Assembly: GCA_964036045.1 (NCBI GenBank)
Contig: OZ038382.1
Coordinates: forward strand, 38,766,090 to 38,830,089
Direction: 5' to 3'
DNA length: 64,000 nt
From: Eutreptiella sp. 'Long Island Sound 2002'
Lineage: Eukaryota > Euglenozoa > Euglenophyceae > Eutreptiales > Eutreptiaceae
The notes under the pieces are model-generated. The model was not told the DNA's origin. It ran no database searches and was given only the letters and a program-made list of their open reading frames with translations. Made by a program: the position numbers and the translations under genes. Below, one piece after another: positions 10,681-20,428 of this stretch; position 1 is the first letter of the stretch, and every line of letters begins with the position of its first letter.

Positions 10681-11335
10681 TCACCTCTACAGTCTTCAGG
10701 AGGCTCAGAATTCTGGGCATTACACCTGAAATTATACTCACTGCAAATACAGCCCAATCCTAACCCATTGCCATTCATTCTCTGCGACAATGCAAATGTT
10801 GTAGATTGCTTCTAGCCAAGCTTCCAGACTTGAATTTGTTTCACAAACATCCTTCTGGTCGCTGGATCAAGTCATTCAGGTCAACTATTGCCCAGCTTTC
10901 TGCTCAGGGTGTGCGAGTAGAGGTAAGATGGATCAAAGCTCGCACAGGGTTTAAAGGAAATGAAATTGCAGACGCTTTTGCCAAATGGGCAAGTTTTGCA
11001 ATTTTACCGACCTCTCTGATCCTACCACCACCCCAAAAAGGAAGCATTGTATGGCAAGGTATGCCTATTCTTGGTAAACTGACACAGAAATCATACAGCC
11101 ATCTCCTCCCAAAGCACACACATACAAACATCAAGTTGCCTGAGAGTTATGATTGGTTCCAGTCTACTTCCTGGTTCTGGAGTTTACCATTCAAATGGTC
11201 TGCAGGTATTTTCTGCACTAAAGGGCACAACCCACATTTCAGAATGGAGAAACAGCCCTGCCCAGTCTGCACACACCACACCCTATGGACCCAATATCCG
11301 TCACAGCTCTGTGCACTAAGGCAGCTCACCTCCAG

Positions 11336-11867
11336 CAAGACTTTATTCAGGCATGGCCAGCACCATTCCAGGCCTTAGTGTCAGATTGGTGGCATACGCC
11401 CCCCTCAGCCAGGGCACAAACGTAATTTCATTAGAAACCTTCTCCCTATCTCACTATATAATCATCTATTTTCCAGCGTGGGCTTCACAAAAAAATCATT
11501 CAACAGCCAATTGGGTGCAGCATTGAAAGAAAGGAGGGACAAGACAACAAAGGCAGTCAAAACAGCCAAAGATTGGCTGAATGACAACCCTGTATGGTTT
11601 CCTCTCCCTCCAGCAGTCAGTCTGAATTTATGGAGTAAGAAGAGATCACCAATGGGCACATCCTTTTCTTCTGCCCCAAAGCGAAAGCCACAGTACCATG
11701 AGCCTGAACCTCTGCCTTCGAAGGTCACACAAAAACCAGCAACAAGGACACCAAAGAGAGCCTACAAAAACACCACACAGGCCACCAACTCAGCCAGCAA
11801 TACGCCCACAGGCACAGCAACCACCACGACCATTCTTGTCTCCTTCTCTTTGGGATTTCTTTCAGCT
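11336..11867 (+). pseudogene. LINE C-terminal tail (copy B)
   Basis: A frame from ATG 11478 (MGFTKKSFNSQLG) continues KERRDKTTKAVKTAKDWLND and then a basic Pro/Thr-rich stretch. Copy A has the same tail joined by its 577 bp deletion. Overlap with the RNase H frame is broken by stops. Likely the end of the LINE ORF2, inferred from position. Confidence 0.45.
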
Positions 11868-12003
11868 CAGGCCACCACCAGAACCACCCCCCGCCGGGGT
11901 CACTGTACATATTTAAGTGTACATACAGCAATGATGGCATGACAAGAACACCAGGACAATGATGATGATGTTATGGGTGGCGACCAACGCCGTGGGAAAA
12001 GAA
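11868..12003 (+). repeat. Dispersed repeat, copy 2 of 3
   Basis: Same sequence as 1336-1485 with few differences, and related to 39842-39990. Confidence 0.7.
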
Positions 12004-13513
12004 AACCCTCACAGGGGCCCCGGAGACACGGTCCCTGCCCGTGCCGTTCCCCCTCCTTTTTGACGGATGGTATTGCGAGGGTGGCCAAACGTGTTCTCTG
12101 AGTCAATCGTTGGGGATCTAGTGGCAGTGCTATCGGCTCGACCTTTTTTTGTGGTGTAACCAACGGTTTGCACAATGGACCTGTGGCAAATGCACCCGAA
12201 AGTCTTGGGCAGCGGCGGCGAAGGAGGGTCGGGGTCAGTCAGCGAAGACTGGAGGGCTGTACAGACGCAGACCTCTGGTCTATAATTGCCAAACGGGGGC
12301 CCCTTGTCCTCTAGTGTAGACCATTCGTCTTCCTGACACCCGACAAGCGGCTGCTCGTCGTCGCTGTTGCCTTGATTTTGCCTTCACTTTGCGGCCGCCC
12401 CTGGACGGATGGTGCAAAGGCACTCGGCAGATACACAGGGCAAGCCTCTGGCTCCCTCAGGTACTCCACCATGACCCACTTCCGTGACGCTCCCCATTTG
12501 TCTAGCCAACGCAGGTGTTGATGGTGGATTGTCCTTGACGATACACAAACGCACCATGCGTTTGCAGACAAAATGGGGGTGCGATCGTTTCCTTTTTTCT
12601 TGTAACACAATTTCGCAGTCCACACGGTCGACGTCCAGCAAGAGCAATGGCCAGCCCATCATACAAGTGCCTCCCACATCCCACAGGTCAGGGGGCCCAG
12701 GGTGTGACGGGATTGTTCTGCAACCTTCTCTGGCCCATGCGGGGCGCCCTGGATTCTTTTGGTGGGTTGCTTCGTCCGAGGCGCTCGCTGCCACGAGTAC
12801 GTGCCGCAATGCGGAGACAGAGCCGGCAGTCGGTACCATCCGCGGGCGCTCTCGCCCGCCGAATACGCAATCTGCGAGATGTACTGAGAAGCTGGCCCCT
12901 GACCACACAGCGAATGTACTGGCGCCCATGCATCACCCGCAGGAGGGGGTTCCTACTCGCTGGCCCAAATGTCGTCCGACAACGTGTTGGACCACTGCTG
13001 TGGCCGGGGTCTTTATGGGCCCCACAAATATCATCAACGGCACCAGTCCATCTGCGGATTTTCGTTCGGGATCAGTGGCACGTCCTGTCCAATATGGACA
13101 TGGAAACCCTCCCCCCCCCCCCGCCCCCCCCTCCAGACAGCCCCAAAGATCTCCTACCTGCCTGTCTGCCATCTGAGATTTTGTGGGGAACTTCTGGCAA
13201 CGACCGATGTGGGTACGCTCATAATGCTCAGAATGTGTTGGGGATGTCAGGAGGAGCGCAGTACTTCCCCAGTTTAGATACTTCCCCCTCCTCTGGTGTC
13301 AACTAACGCATGCCCTCACGTGTTCTTCCTCAGTTTAGGGTTAGCGTTCTCTGTTGTCATGCACGACAGCTGCGTCATTCTCCGCTGAGGCTCTTCATAT
13401 GTGAAGGGTAACCCATCGACCATTGCTCCTCCAAATCATTTCTGTACCCCTCCTGTTCTCCCCCAGTTCCTTTCTTTGCATTCCGCTTGCTCATGTGCAG
13501 TACACTCTGCCTC
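12004..13513 (+). other. Duplicated stretch without recognised gene (copy B)
   Basis: Equivalent of 1486-2969. It contains overlapping open frames on both strands (plus 12484-13176, minus 12384-12929) with no recognised family; they look like GC-rich shadows. A C-rich run lies at about 13110-13132. Confidence 0.5.
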
Positions 13514-13606
13514 ATGCCTCCCAAGAAACTGAAGCAGGTGGCGCACACTTGTCATTGTGGCACTGCACTTCGCAATGCCACTGATGTCGCCAGGAGCGGT
13601 GTTTAG
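13514..13606 (+). CDS. Possible 30-residue ORF or first exon (copy B)
   Basis: Identical frame and product to 2970-3062 (MPPKKLKQ start, CHCG motif). See that entry; function unknown. Confidence 0.2.
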   Translation: MPPKKLKQVAHTCHCGTALRNATDVARSGV

Positions 13607-14135
13607 GGGTGGTGTGTGAGTCAGACCCCCTGGGCCTCAAGTACTCCAGGTAATACATTTGGTGTACAGCACTTGTTCAAGTTTTGTGGAGGACGCTGAC
13701 GGGGTGGGGTATGATATTGGTGCTCGGACCCGCACGCGCTACGGAGCTGGAGGCCTTTGTGTGATGTTGTCTGGCTTCACACCTCCAAACGGCCAGGCCG
13801 CCCTGCGGGCACGACACCGTGAGCACTGCATGATGGGGTTGTTCATGAAACCACTAGCGCTACGGAGTAAGTGTGATTGGACGCAACGTACGATCCATGG
13901 CAGAACGTTTTGAACTCGAACTGTGGTTTGGAAGTGGTTTGCCAAACTTGTGTATTGGGTACTGCTTTGCCTTGTTTGTTTCCTCAGTGCAGATTTTTCA
14001 AAGTATGGTTTCCGGACACCAGCAGGACGCCCAAGAGTAGGGCAAAGTGGATCGGATTGATGAATAGAACAAAGCCCCGCATTTCCCCACCTCTCCTCCT
14101 CCACACCAGTGCAGGCCTACCCTCCCCTTCATCCC

Positions 14136-14590
14136 CACCGCCACACGCAGTGCCCCGCACACGCGTTCCCAGGGCCCGATCCGTTCACCGGTCAGGGAAC
14201 CCGGCGCTGAGGAAGTCACGGCGTAGGGTGCCTTCTGCGCGGGCGCCCCGAGGGGTCAAAAGGCGGCAGTCCGTCACGGAAGGGCGGGGGAGCCCACGAC
14301 GCAAGCGACCCCAACTGCAGCAAGTGATCCCTATGCACGACACTCCACCATGCTGTACAGCATGCAGGAGGGTACCCTGTCTTCCAACAGCGCGGATGGG
14401 CTCATGAAGCATGCACGGGCCTCACGTGAGGCAACTTAAAGGACGGAGGGGGAGCCTCTTGTCATACAGGGCGGCAGCTCTCCAGAAACCCGCGCGACTT
14501 GCCCCTTGGGTGAGTCTGGGAGCTGGAATGGGTAGAAGCCCCATGGACTATTGCTCCTTAATATGATTTCCTTCCTTCCTACCCTCCCTT
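14136..14590 (+). other. Copy-B-specific block between short direct repeats
   Basis: Copy A runs straight from CCCTCCCCTTCATCC to CTCCCCAAATATTT. Copy B has about 455 extra bases between two near-copies of that first motif (about 14119-14135 and 14583-14597). This is what a deletion by recombination between short direct repeats would leave in copy A, or an insertion in B. The block encodes only a short Arg-rich frame with no recognised domain. Confidence 0.55.
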
Positions 14591-14732
14591 TCATCCTCCC
14601 CAAATATTTCTGGCCCACTTTGGCCACTTCAAGGTTTCTGGCATCATTAAAGGCACTGTTAGCGGCGTATCCAGCGGGGGGCCCGAAGGACGACGGCGCG
14701 GTCACAGTGCAGTGTAAACCACCCGGGACACC

Positions 14733-15209
14733 ATGCAGGTACGCACACCACCCGCGTCAACCATGACGGAGCGCCCGCCATCCGCAACCAACAAGGACCG
14801 ACGTGCGACCCACGGAGTGGGGGAGCGTATCTGGTGGATGGCCAGGACAACGCGTGGAGGAGCAGGGCACCTCTGGGCCTCAGGCACACAGAATCGCAGC
14901 GATGCAGGTTGTGGACGGCCCGGGGACGGTGTGTTGACAGCAAAAACAGTCAAACGCTCCCCGCAACAACTTCTGGGCGCCGCTGATGTGCAAACGGCAC
15001 ATACCGCCACCTCCAGCACAGCCCCAGCACACCAACTACTGGGCTCCGTGAACGCGGAAACGACACCAGGAAGAGCACTGGCCACAGCGGCCGACAGAAA
15101 GCAGCGACTTGATGCAACATGCGAAGGCACGACCATGGAAGAACGGGCGACTGTCCAGGGCCCGTACAGAAACAGCAATCAGACGGAATGGGGGGGGGGG
15201 AGAGGGTGA
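14733..15209 (+). CDS. Hypothetical 158-residue ORF
   Basis: ATG at 14733 opens 158 codons to TGA. The product is hydrophilic, Thr/Ala/Arg-rich and probably disordered, ending just after a run of G (about 15190-15199). The first 50 codons are shared with copy A, where the frame is broken. No family recognised; coding status doubtful. Confidence 0.2.
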   Translation: MQVRTPPASTMTERPPSATNKDRRATHGVGERIWWMARTTRGGAGHLWASGTQNRSDAGCGRPGDGVLTAKTVKRSPQQLLGAADVQTAHTATSSTAPAHQLLGSVNAETTPGRALATAADRKQRLDATCEGTTMEERATVQGPYRNSNQTEWGGGRG

Positions 15210-15489
15210 GGGGGGTTCGTTTCTGAGTGTCCATTTTCTTAAAGGCGCCTGTGTTCTGTGAGGCGATGCACGAGCCATTTTTGTTTCTGAGCTTTTGTGC
15301 TGATCGCCCCTTGTGCAAGTGGAACAGCTCAGAGTTCTATCGGGGGTGAGGGATGCGCACTAGGGGTAGTGCAGGGGCTCAAGACGGTCAGGTACCTGCA
15401 GTTGAGTACAACATTTTGAAGAAGTTCCACTTTTACCATAAAGATGTTTCCTCTGATATCAAGGCATCGCTTCTTACCCCCTTCAAAGT

Positions 15490-16199
15490 GTCGAGTCCCC
15501 AACCTTGCATGAAATTACCCCCCCCCCACTTTGCAATCTCCCACCCCTTGCAATCCCCCCCCACCCCAGGGCGACCGGTCAGTTCCATGTTTTTGTAGCT
15601 AATTGCGCTTTGTTTGTGTTCCTCTTCTGCTCTACACATGGCCTAGCATTGCTTTTCCATTGCTTCAAATCCATCACCCGTATGTGTTCTGTGATATTCT
15701 CTCTCCAAAGGCGTCATATGGGTGTGTCGCTTCACCTGTGTTCTCTTTGCTTGCATCAATTGAGGGTACCACAATTTGCCTTGAAATGCCCTTGCAAACC
15801 CCTCCTCGCCGGAGAGACCCTCACTTGGCGACCCCCCCCCACCACCGGGGAGACCGTTGCACGCTAACGGTGGAGATTGCAAGCGGGGTAGGGGTAGCAT
15901 GGTGGGACACACACAACGCCACGAACTATCAGCTGATCTTGGTGTCGTGCACCATGTATGTAGTGCGGACTCCTCCACTTGGAATACTACCAAGATGGGT
16001 TGAGAGTGGTGAATCGGCAATGCAAGATGGAGTCCATCTCCTTTGCCATCCCAAGTTCAGATCCCCCACCCGACTGCCCTCCATCTCCGCCATCCAACAC
16101 ACAGTCAAATCCCCCCAAAGGCCCCTAGTCCTGCACCACTGCCACAAGAACCGGGAAGGTCCCCCTCAAGATCCCCTCCCGTCCAGTTTGGGTTGCCTA
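15490..16199 (+). other. Unique sequence with C runs, nothing recognised
   Basis: C runs at about 15519-15527 and 15831-15841. A 253-codon frame covers 15603-16364 but has no motif and biased low-complexity stretches, so it is not called a gene. Confidence 0.45.
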
Positions 16200-16250
16200 A
16201 TTCTAAGGGTGTTTCCAAGGGGCGTGCCTGGGGGCTCTTCGGGGGGAACA
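16200..16250 (+). repeat. 50 bp direct repeat, left copy
   Basis: CTAAGGGTGTTTCCAAGGGG and the following 30 bases match 16760-16809 (TAAGAGCGTTTGGAAGGGGT and following) with several differences. The copies are 560 bp apart in the same orientation and may bound a small degenerate element. Confidence 0.5.
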
Positions 16251-16759
16251 TACGGGGCGCATTGGGCATATGTCATTTTCGGATTTTCACCTAGTTTCAC
16301 CCATTTCCACCCTTTTTCACACTTTTTTGCTCATTTCCGCCACATCCACTCTTTCCTAGGTTGATTTATCCCCACCATGGGACCCCGGGAAGGCAGAGGT
16401 GATGTATCCATGTTGTCCCCCCCCCCCATCATGGTGACCGCGAGCAGGCACGGCTGATGTTGGACCTCAGTATCATGATCAAGGCCGAGGGACAATCCAG
16501 CATCCTCTCCAAGTGTTGTATCACGTCCAAGTACTATAATCGAAGGTGACCTCACGGGCTTGATCAATGCCAATGATACTTTGTGCTAGCCAAAGACGTA
16601 CCATGCCGTCATCACGAAACGGTCGGCAGCGGGGCTATGCTAGACGGCCATACCCAACACCCCCGGGTCCATCGTCCCACCCCCATTCGTGGAAGATGGA
16701 CCACCCACTGAAGGAGGTCTCCCAGGGTCTATGCGGGGACATGCTCCCGAGGCAGGGTG

Positions 16760-16809
16760 GCATAAGAGCGTTTGGAAGGGGTGTGCTTGGGGACTCTTCA
16801 GCGGGAACC
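16760..16809 (+). repeat. 50 bp direct repeat, right copy
   Basis: Partner of 16200-16250. It is followed immediately by the tandem repeat at 16810-16905. Confidence 0.5.
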
Positions 16810-16905
16810 TAGTCTAAAAAGTAGCGCGCAGTGTGCGTGCAACGGCTCCCCCATAGTCTAAAAGTAGTGCGCAGTGTGCACACAGTGCATGATTCCCCCT
16901 AGGCT
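16810..16905 (+). repeat. Two-copy tandem repeat of about 45-48 bp
   Basis: TAGTCTAAAAAGTAGCGCGC and TAGTCTAAAAGTAGTGCGCA begin successive units, each ending in a CCCCC-rich stretch. Seen directly. Confidence 0.65.
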
Positions 16906-17165
16906 AATTTTCAAGCTGTCAATGACCCAATTCCGGAGGCTTTGTCCGAGGTACGAGCCAGGTCTCAAAAAAAACCGGACCACGCCACAGCTAATGTTGG
17001 AATTGATTGCCCACCGGGAGACACAAGACTCACCTCGGTACATACGTCTCCTCGACATTGCTAAAGCATGTCCCTCTGCGCCTCACGCTGCGATCAGCAA
17101 AGCCATGAGAGCTTTGGGCACCCCCCCCCCCTACCTACAAGCACTTTCTGGGTGTCTATTTTTTT
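16874..17165 (+). pseudogene. LINE RT relic (motif A region)
   Basis: The frame gives TTPQLMLELIAHRE, then YIRLLDIAKACPSAPH and AISKAMRALGTPPPYLQAL. This is the classic non-LTR RT motif A block (LLDxxKAxDSxxH) with the following helix (lG.p..Y). The sequence then falls into a duplicated GTGTCTATTTTTTTTCGA unit (17155-17195) and loses similarity. It is a separate, older LINE fragment from the large LINE that follows. Confidence 0.6.
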
Positions 17166-17571
17166 TCGAGTGTCTATTTTTTTTCGATGTCTTTTCATGG
17201 ACTGCCTACCGGGGATCATGCCCCTAGGCGCAACTAAAGCATCGGCTACTACGAGGAGTACCACGGAGACGAAGTCTCAGCCGTCCCAAGCGCCTCCCAG
17301 CCGCAACAGAAGCACCACTGCTCCACAAGTACGCAACAGTGGACGAACGACCTGCTGTACTCAGCGCTTTTGAAGGTCTGCCGAACACCGGTCGCCTCTT
17401 TGCACACTGAGCCTCTGGGCCCGGGTCCTCTCCTGCACCCCCAGGCGCCTAGAGACCTCCACCGCGGCCGCAAGGGCAACGCGTGGTCATCTCCCGGTCC
17501 TGGTGGTGTGACTGAGCTCCCCCCCAGTCGCAACCGCTTACTGGTGAAAGGGCGGACACCCCTTCCTGAGT
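17166..17571 (+). other. Probable LINE leader region
   Basis: No gene recognised. It contains a 20 bp block GGCCGCAAGGGCAACGCGTG (about 17466-17485) inside a longer similarity to 24941-24998 at the other end of the LINE. It probably includes the 5' untranslated region of the element whose ORF1 starts at 17572, but no promoter is identifiable. Confidence 0.4.
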
Positions 17572-19152
17572 ATGGCGAGTCCCAGTGGAGCAACATCTAC
17601 GAACACCATCCTCTCGGGTGACTTGAACATGATCCCTATCCCGCTCGTGGAGCTGCCGGTCGCACAGCAACTGCTTGACATCTCCAGGAAGGAAGATCTC
17701 GAAGATATGACCATCCTCCTCCAAAAACAACTCCAAGCCAATGTGGTTCTGGGAACCCTCCTAAACCCGGCTCTGGGTCCGCATCAATGGGACCCAGACA
17801 AGCAGCACTTCAAAGAAATACTATCGCAACAGAGTCAACAGACCCTACAAGCCTACTTCACAAAGGTCATGGAACGAGCCTCCGAAGCCAACACAGACAC
17901 TGTGATGGAAGAAGTGGCCCAGCACTCCAATGGACCAGACCAAATAATGAGGGCCCTGACCCTCTCGGTAGCGCAAAATATCATTGATCTTACGCACAAA
18001 CGATCCGCCATCAGTGCGCATCTGGACATCCTAACGGCGGCTGGCCCACCACAGGATCAACAAGCAATCAAACACAGAGCGATGCTCACAGCCGCGTTGG
18101 AGGACCTGGCCGCCGCGATCAGGCTCTCGTTGCAGCAGTACAAGCTCGAGGACGGCTCACCATTGTATGAGGGGAGGAAAGCGTTTTTCCTCCTAATTGC
18201 ACAAAGCAAAGAATGTGAGGAGCAGCTTCAAATGACCGAAGGCAACGATGAGCCCGCCCGCAAGAAGTTACACGACCAATGGACGCATGTTAACCAGCGA
18301 ATCGCGCAAACGGAGACGAACATCTACAACTTGCTACAGAGCCCAGACAGCAATCTTGACAGCACCATCAAAGCCAAGCAAGAAGAGGTTCTCCGACAAC
18401 AGCAAGTGCTGGTCGACCAACGAGCATCTATGGGTCGGCGCCTGGCCGTGGCCATAGGGGTCTCGCCCGCCAAAATGAAGGCTAAAGGGTTCTACCCAGA
18501 CAGAGTCCCCGATACACCCCCCAACATTATACCCCCCCCTCCAAGCACCGCACCCCCCGCAGTGGGCATTGTTTACTGTGGGTTCTCTCAGGACAATGTC
18601 GCTGCTGTCACTGCCATGCGTGAGCGCATGGCGAAACTACCCACTCCGAAAGCATCTACCCCCCTACACACCGCGGAGCAACAACTGATGTTACAGTTTC
18701 GTTGGGACAGGGATTTCACTTGTCTCCAGTCCTGTCAGTTCTTCGACAAGCACGGCCAGGCCCGAAACTGGCAAGGCCTGGACAAACTAGGTATTGATGA
18801 GCTGTCAACCGTCTTTCCAAAAGAGTCCTCAAACGTGGTCCTTGTGCTCAAGGACACTAAAATTTCGCAATGTATTGAATTGCAACACAGGCTCAACAGA
18901 GACCTGCCCCCTAATCGTCTCGATATGTTGATTGCCGTCACCACACAGGTTCCTTTCAGCCAGTGGTGCGATCAGACACTACAGAAGACGTCCGCCACGC
19001 CAGAGTCTTTCTCCAGATTAACACGCCGTGTCCACCTGGCGACGGGAGGCACAATGGATTTCTGGGTAATCAGTTTTACCCCGCAGTTTATCTCACAGAG
19101 ACTCAAACCGGTCTACAACACTTCTCTCGCAGGGCCTGTCCCTAGAGAGTAA
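17572..19152 (+). CDS. LINE ORF1 protein, N-terminal part (526 aa)
   Basis: ATG at 17572 opens 526 codons to TAA. The first 310 residues are mostly charged helix-forming sequence with a likely coiled coil (QRIAQTETNIYNLL to QEEVLRQQQVLVDQR). A Pro-rich linker follows (IIPPPPSTAPP, about residue 325). The C-terminal region includes repeated SQW/SQC motifs and a segment RRVHLATGGTMDFWVISF. Position before an APE-RT ORF and the helical content fit an RNA-binding ORF1 that packages LINE RNA, but no zinc knuckle or RRM was recognised. At its end the next frame continues open (LSLESKDATLPPPP) into 19199, so a single frameshift may have split one longer ORF1. Confidence 0.6.
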   Translation: MASPSGATSTNTILSGDLNMIPIPLVELPVAQQLLDISRKEDLEDMTILLQKQLQANVVLGTLLNPALGPHQWDPDKQHFKEILSQQSQQTLQAYFTKVMERASEANTDTVMEEVAQHSNGPDQIMRALTLSVAQNIIDLTHKRSAISAHLDILTAAGPPQDQQAIKHRAMLTAALEDLAAAIRLSLQQYKLEDGSPLYEGRKAFFLLIAQSKECEEQLQMTEGNDEPARKKLHDQWTHVNQRIAQTETNIYNLLQSPDSNLDSTIKAKQEEVLRQQQVLVDQRASMGRRLAVAIGVSPAKMKAKGFYPDRVPDTPPNIIPPPPSTAPPAVGIVYCGFSQDNVAAVTAMRERMAKLPTPKASTPLHTAEQQLMLQFRWDRDFTCLQSCQFFDKHGQARNWQGLDKLGIDELSTVFPKESSNVVLVLKDTKISQCIELQHRLNRDLPPNRLDMLIAVTTQVPFSQWCDQTLQKTSATPESFSRLTRRVHLATGGTMDFWVISFTPQFISQRLKPVYNTSLAGPVPRE

Positions 19153-19198
19153 GGATGCCACCTTACCACCTCCCCCCACTTCAACTTTTGCGATTCAC

Positions 19199-20097
19199 AT
19201 GACCGAGAACGACATGTCCCAGACCATGCTACACATGGGCCTATCTGGAGCCCAGTGTTTTAATGTGGCCGGACCCATAAATCTCTGCCCCCCCAACAAA
19301 CCATTACACACTAAGATATTCCTGCTCGACCTCAATGCTCAGGAGAGGTCCAAGTTTATTGACGCACACAAAAAGAAGAATCCTTTTTCAGTTATGTCGC
19401 TGGGAGAGTTCGATGGCTCCGCTTTCCATGATCAAGAGGCCGTTCTGGACGTTTTCTACAAAAAAACCCACAAAGAGCAGTATAGTAAGAACCTATGGCT
19501 CACCCTGCACGCCATTCTGACAGACTCACTGCCCGATGCGGCCTCGTGGTCCTTGCAAATCGCAGGACCCAATAAAGTTCGCCTGGGGCTCAAGGCTCCA
19601 GAGGATCTCTACTCTTTTGTACAAGGACCGTACGTCCAACTCCAAGCCAACGGGCTCCTTTTTAAAGACGAGAAACAACGAGATTGGTTCAATCCTGACT
19701 CCCAGTCTGACGCCAGCTCCGTCTGCTCGACCAGGTCGTCCCGTCAGGACAGGGAGAAGGCACCAGCCCCCCCCAGGCCCTAGTAGCGTATAATGTACCT
19801 ATCTGGCTACGTGACACCGCACTGCGCGATTTCCTGTCTTCGAATGGCTTTGTTGTTGATACATTAACCAGATCCACTTGGAACCCAAGGCGCATGAGCA
19901 CCGCGGCATGGAAGCTGCAAGGGCCGCACCTGCCCCAGACCAGTGTCATCCTGCATGATGCTCAGAAAAATACATCAATCACCATCATACCGCTGAACGA
20001 ATTTAACGTCCTAAAGAGAGACTCTATGGAGGCTCGGAAACGCCATCAACCAGTTGGCAAAACCACGTATGCCAGAGCAACCCGCAATGACAAATGA
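19199..20097 (+). pseudogene. LINE ORF1, C-terminal part, frameshifted
   Basis: ATG at 19199 opens a frame to TAG at 19781-19783 (194 codons) containing FNVAGPINLCPP, SVMSLGEFDGSAF and LWLTLHAILTDSLPDAASW. Just before the stop lies a run of eight C (19767-19774). In the next frame the protein continues without a stop: VAYNVPIWLRDTALRDFLSS, then a basic tail to TGA at 20095-20097. A one-base change in the C run would join them. The final TGA overlaps the ATG of ORF2 (ATGA at 20094-20097). Function is inferred from position only. Confidence 0.5.
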
Positions 20098-20428
20098 GTC
20101 AGACTTGCGCTACTAAGATACTACCCACCCATGGGGGTCACCAGAATCCACGTCTGTCCCCCCCCAATTTTGTGGCAGCCTCCCTCAAGGCGTGCACCTT
20201 CAACGCCAACGGCTTGTCCACCCTGGTCCCGAACGGCACAGGCCACGAGCACAGGTACACACAAATTATGAAATTTTTCCATCGCTCAAAACTCCATGTC
20301 ATGGGGCTCCAGGAGCCTCACCTTCCGGATGAGCAAACCCTGCTAAACTTGCATGATCAATTTTCCAAACGGGACATCAAGTTACTCACCAACCTGTCCC
20401 CGAAAGGACGGGGGGGGGGGGGGTAGCG
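20094..20428 (+). CDS. LINE ORF2 N-terminus: APE-type endonuclease start
   Basis: ATG at 20094 overlaps the upstream stop. The frame reads FNANGLSTL (usual WNANGL), then HVMGLQEPHLP, the Glu-containing catalytic motif of APE-type endonucleases. It ends after a run of 14 G (20410-20423), which breaks the frame. The continuation VAILYPTTWT, FAVCHFHHDA and FLSDHNSV lies in the next frame. This nuclease would nick target DNA for primed reverse transcription. Confidence 0.78.

Larger units (their letters stand above)
8890..11335 (+). pseudogene. Decayed LINE with endonuclease, RT and RNase H (copy B)
   Basis: An exonuclease/endonuclease/phosphatase-type (APE-like) domain is visible. ILGGDSNAV lies near 9076. 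After a frame change at an 11-C run (9125-9135) come LLDCWRTKHP, SRIDFFLASP and TTDHHPVNLII (9185-9365). The His-His in the last motif is the usual endonuclease SDH-type end. The LINE RT N-terminus follows at 10050-10330 with a TAG (10135-10137) where copy A has TGG. Then come the foreign RT palm, and RNase H with SEFWALHLKL, FILCDNANVV and WIKARTGFKGNEIAD (10700-10995). A C-terminal Cys/His patch (CPVCTHH, near 11260) follows. Several frameshifts make it inactive. Confidence 0.78.
9947..15489 (+). repeat. Segmental duplication, copy B
   Basis: Direct copy of 1-5858 in the same orientation; the copies begin 9.95 kb apart. It keeps the LINE RNase H end lost from copy A. It has a private block at 14136-14590 flanked by the near-direct repeat CCCTCCCCTTCATCC. 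It has 14968-15225 where copy A has its 1.6 kb segment. Matching stops at CTTCAAAGT near 15489. Confidence 0.93.

Noticed and set aside
15603-16364. 253-codon frame as a gene
   Set aside because: Low-complexity, no domain and no conservation evidence; it includes the 50 bp direct repeat.
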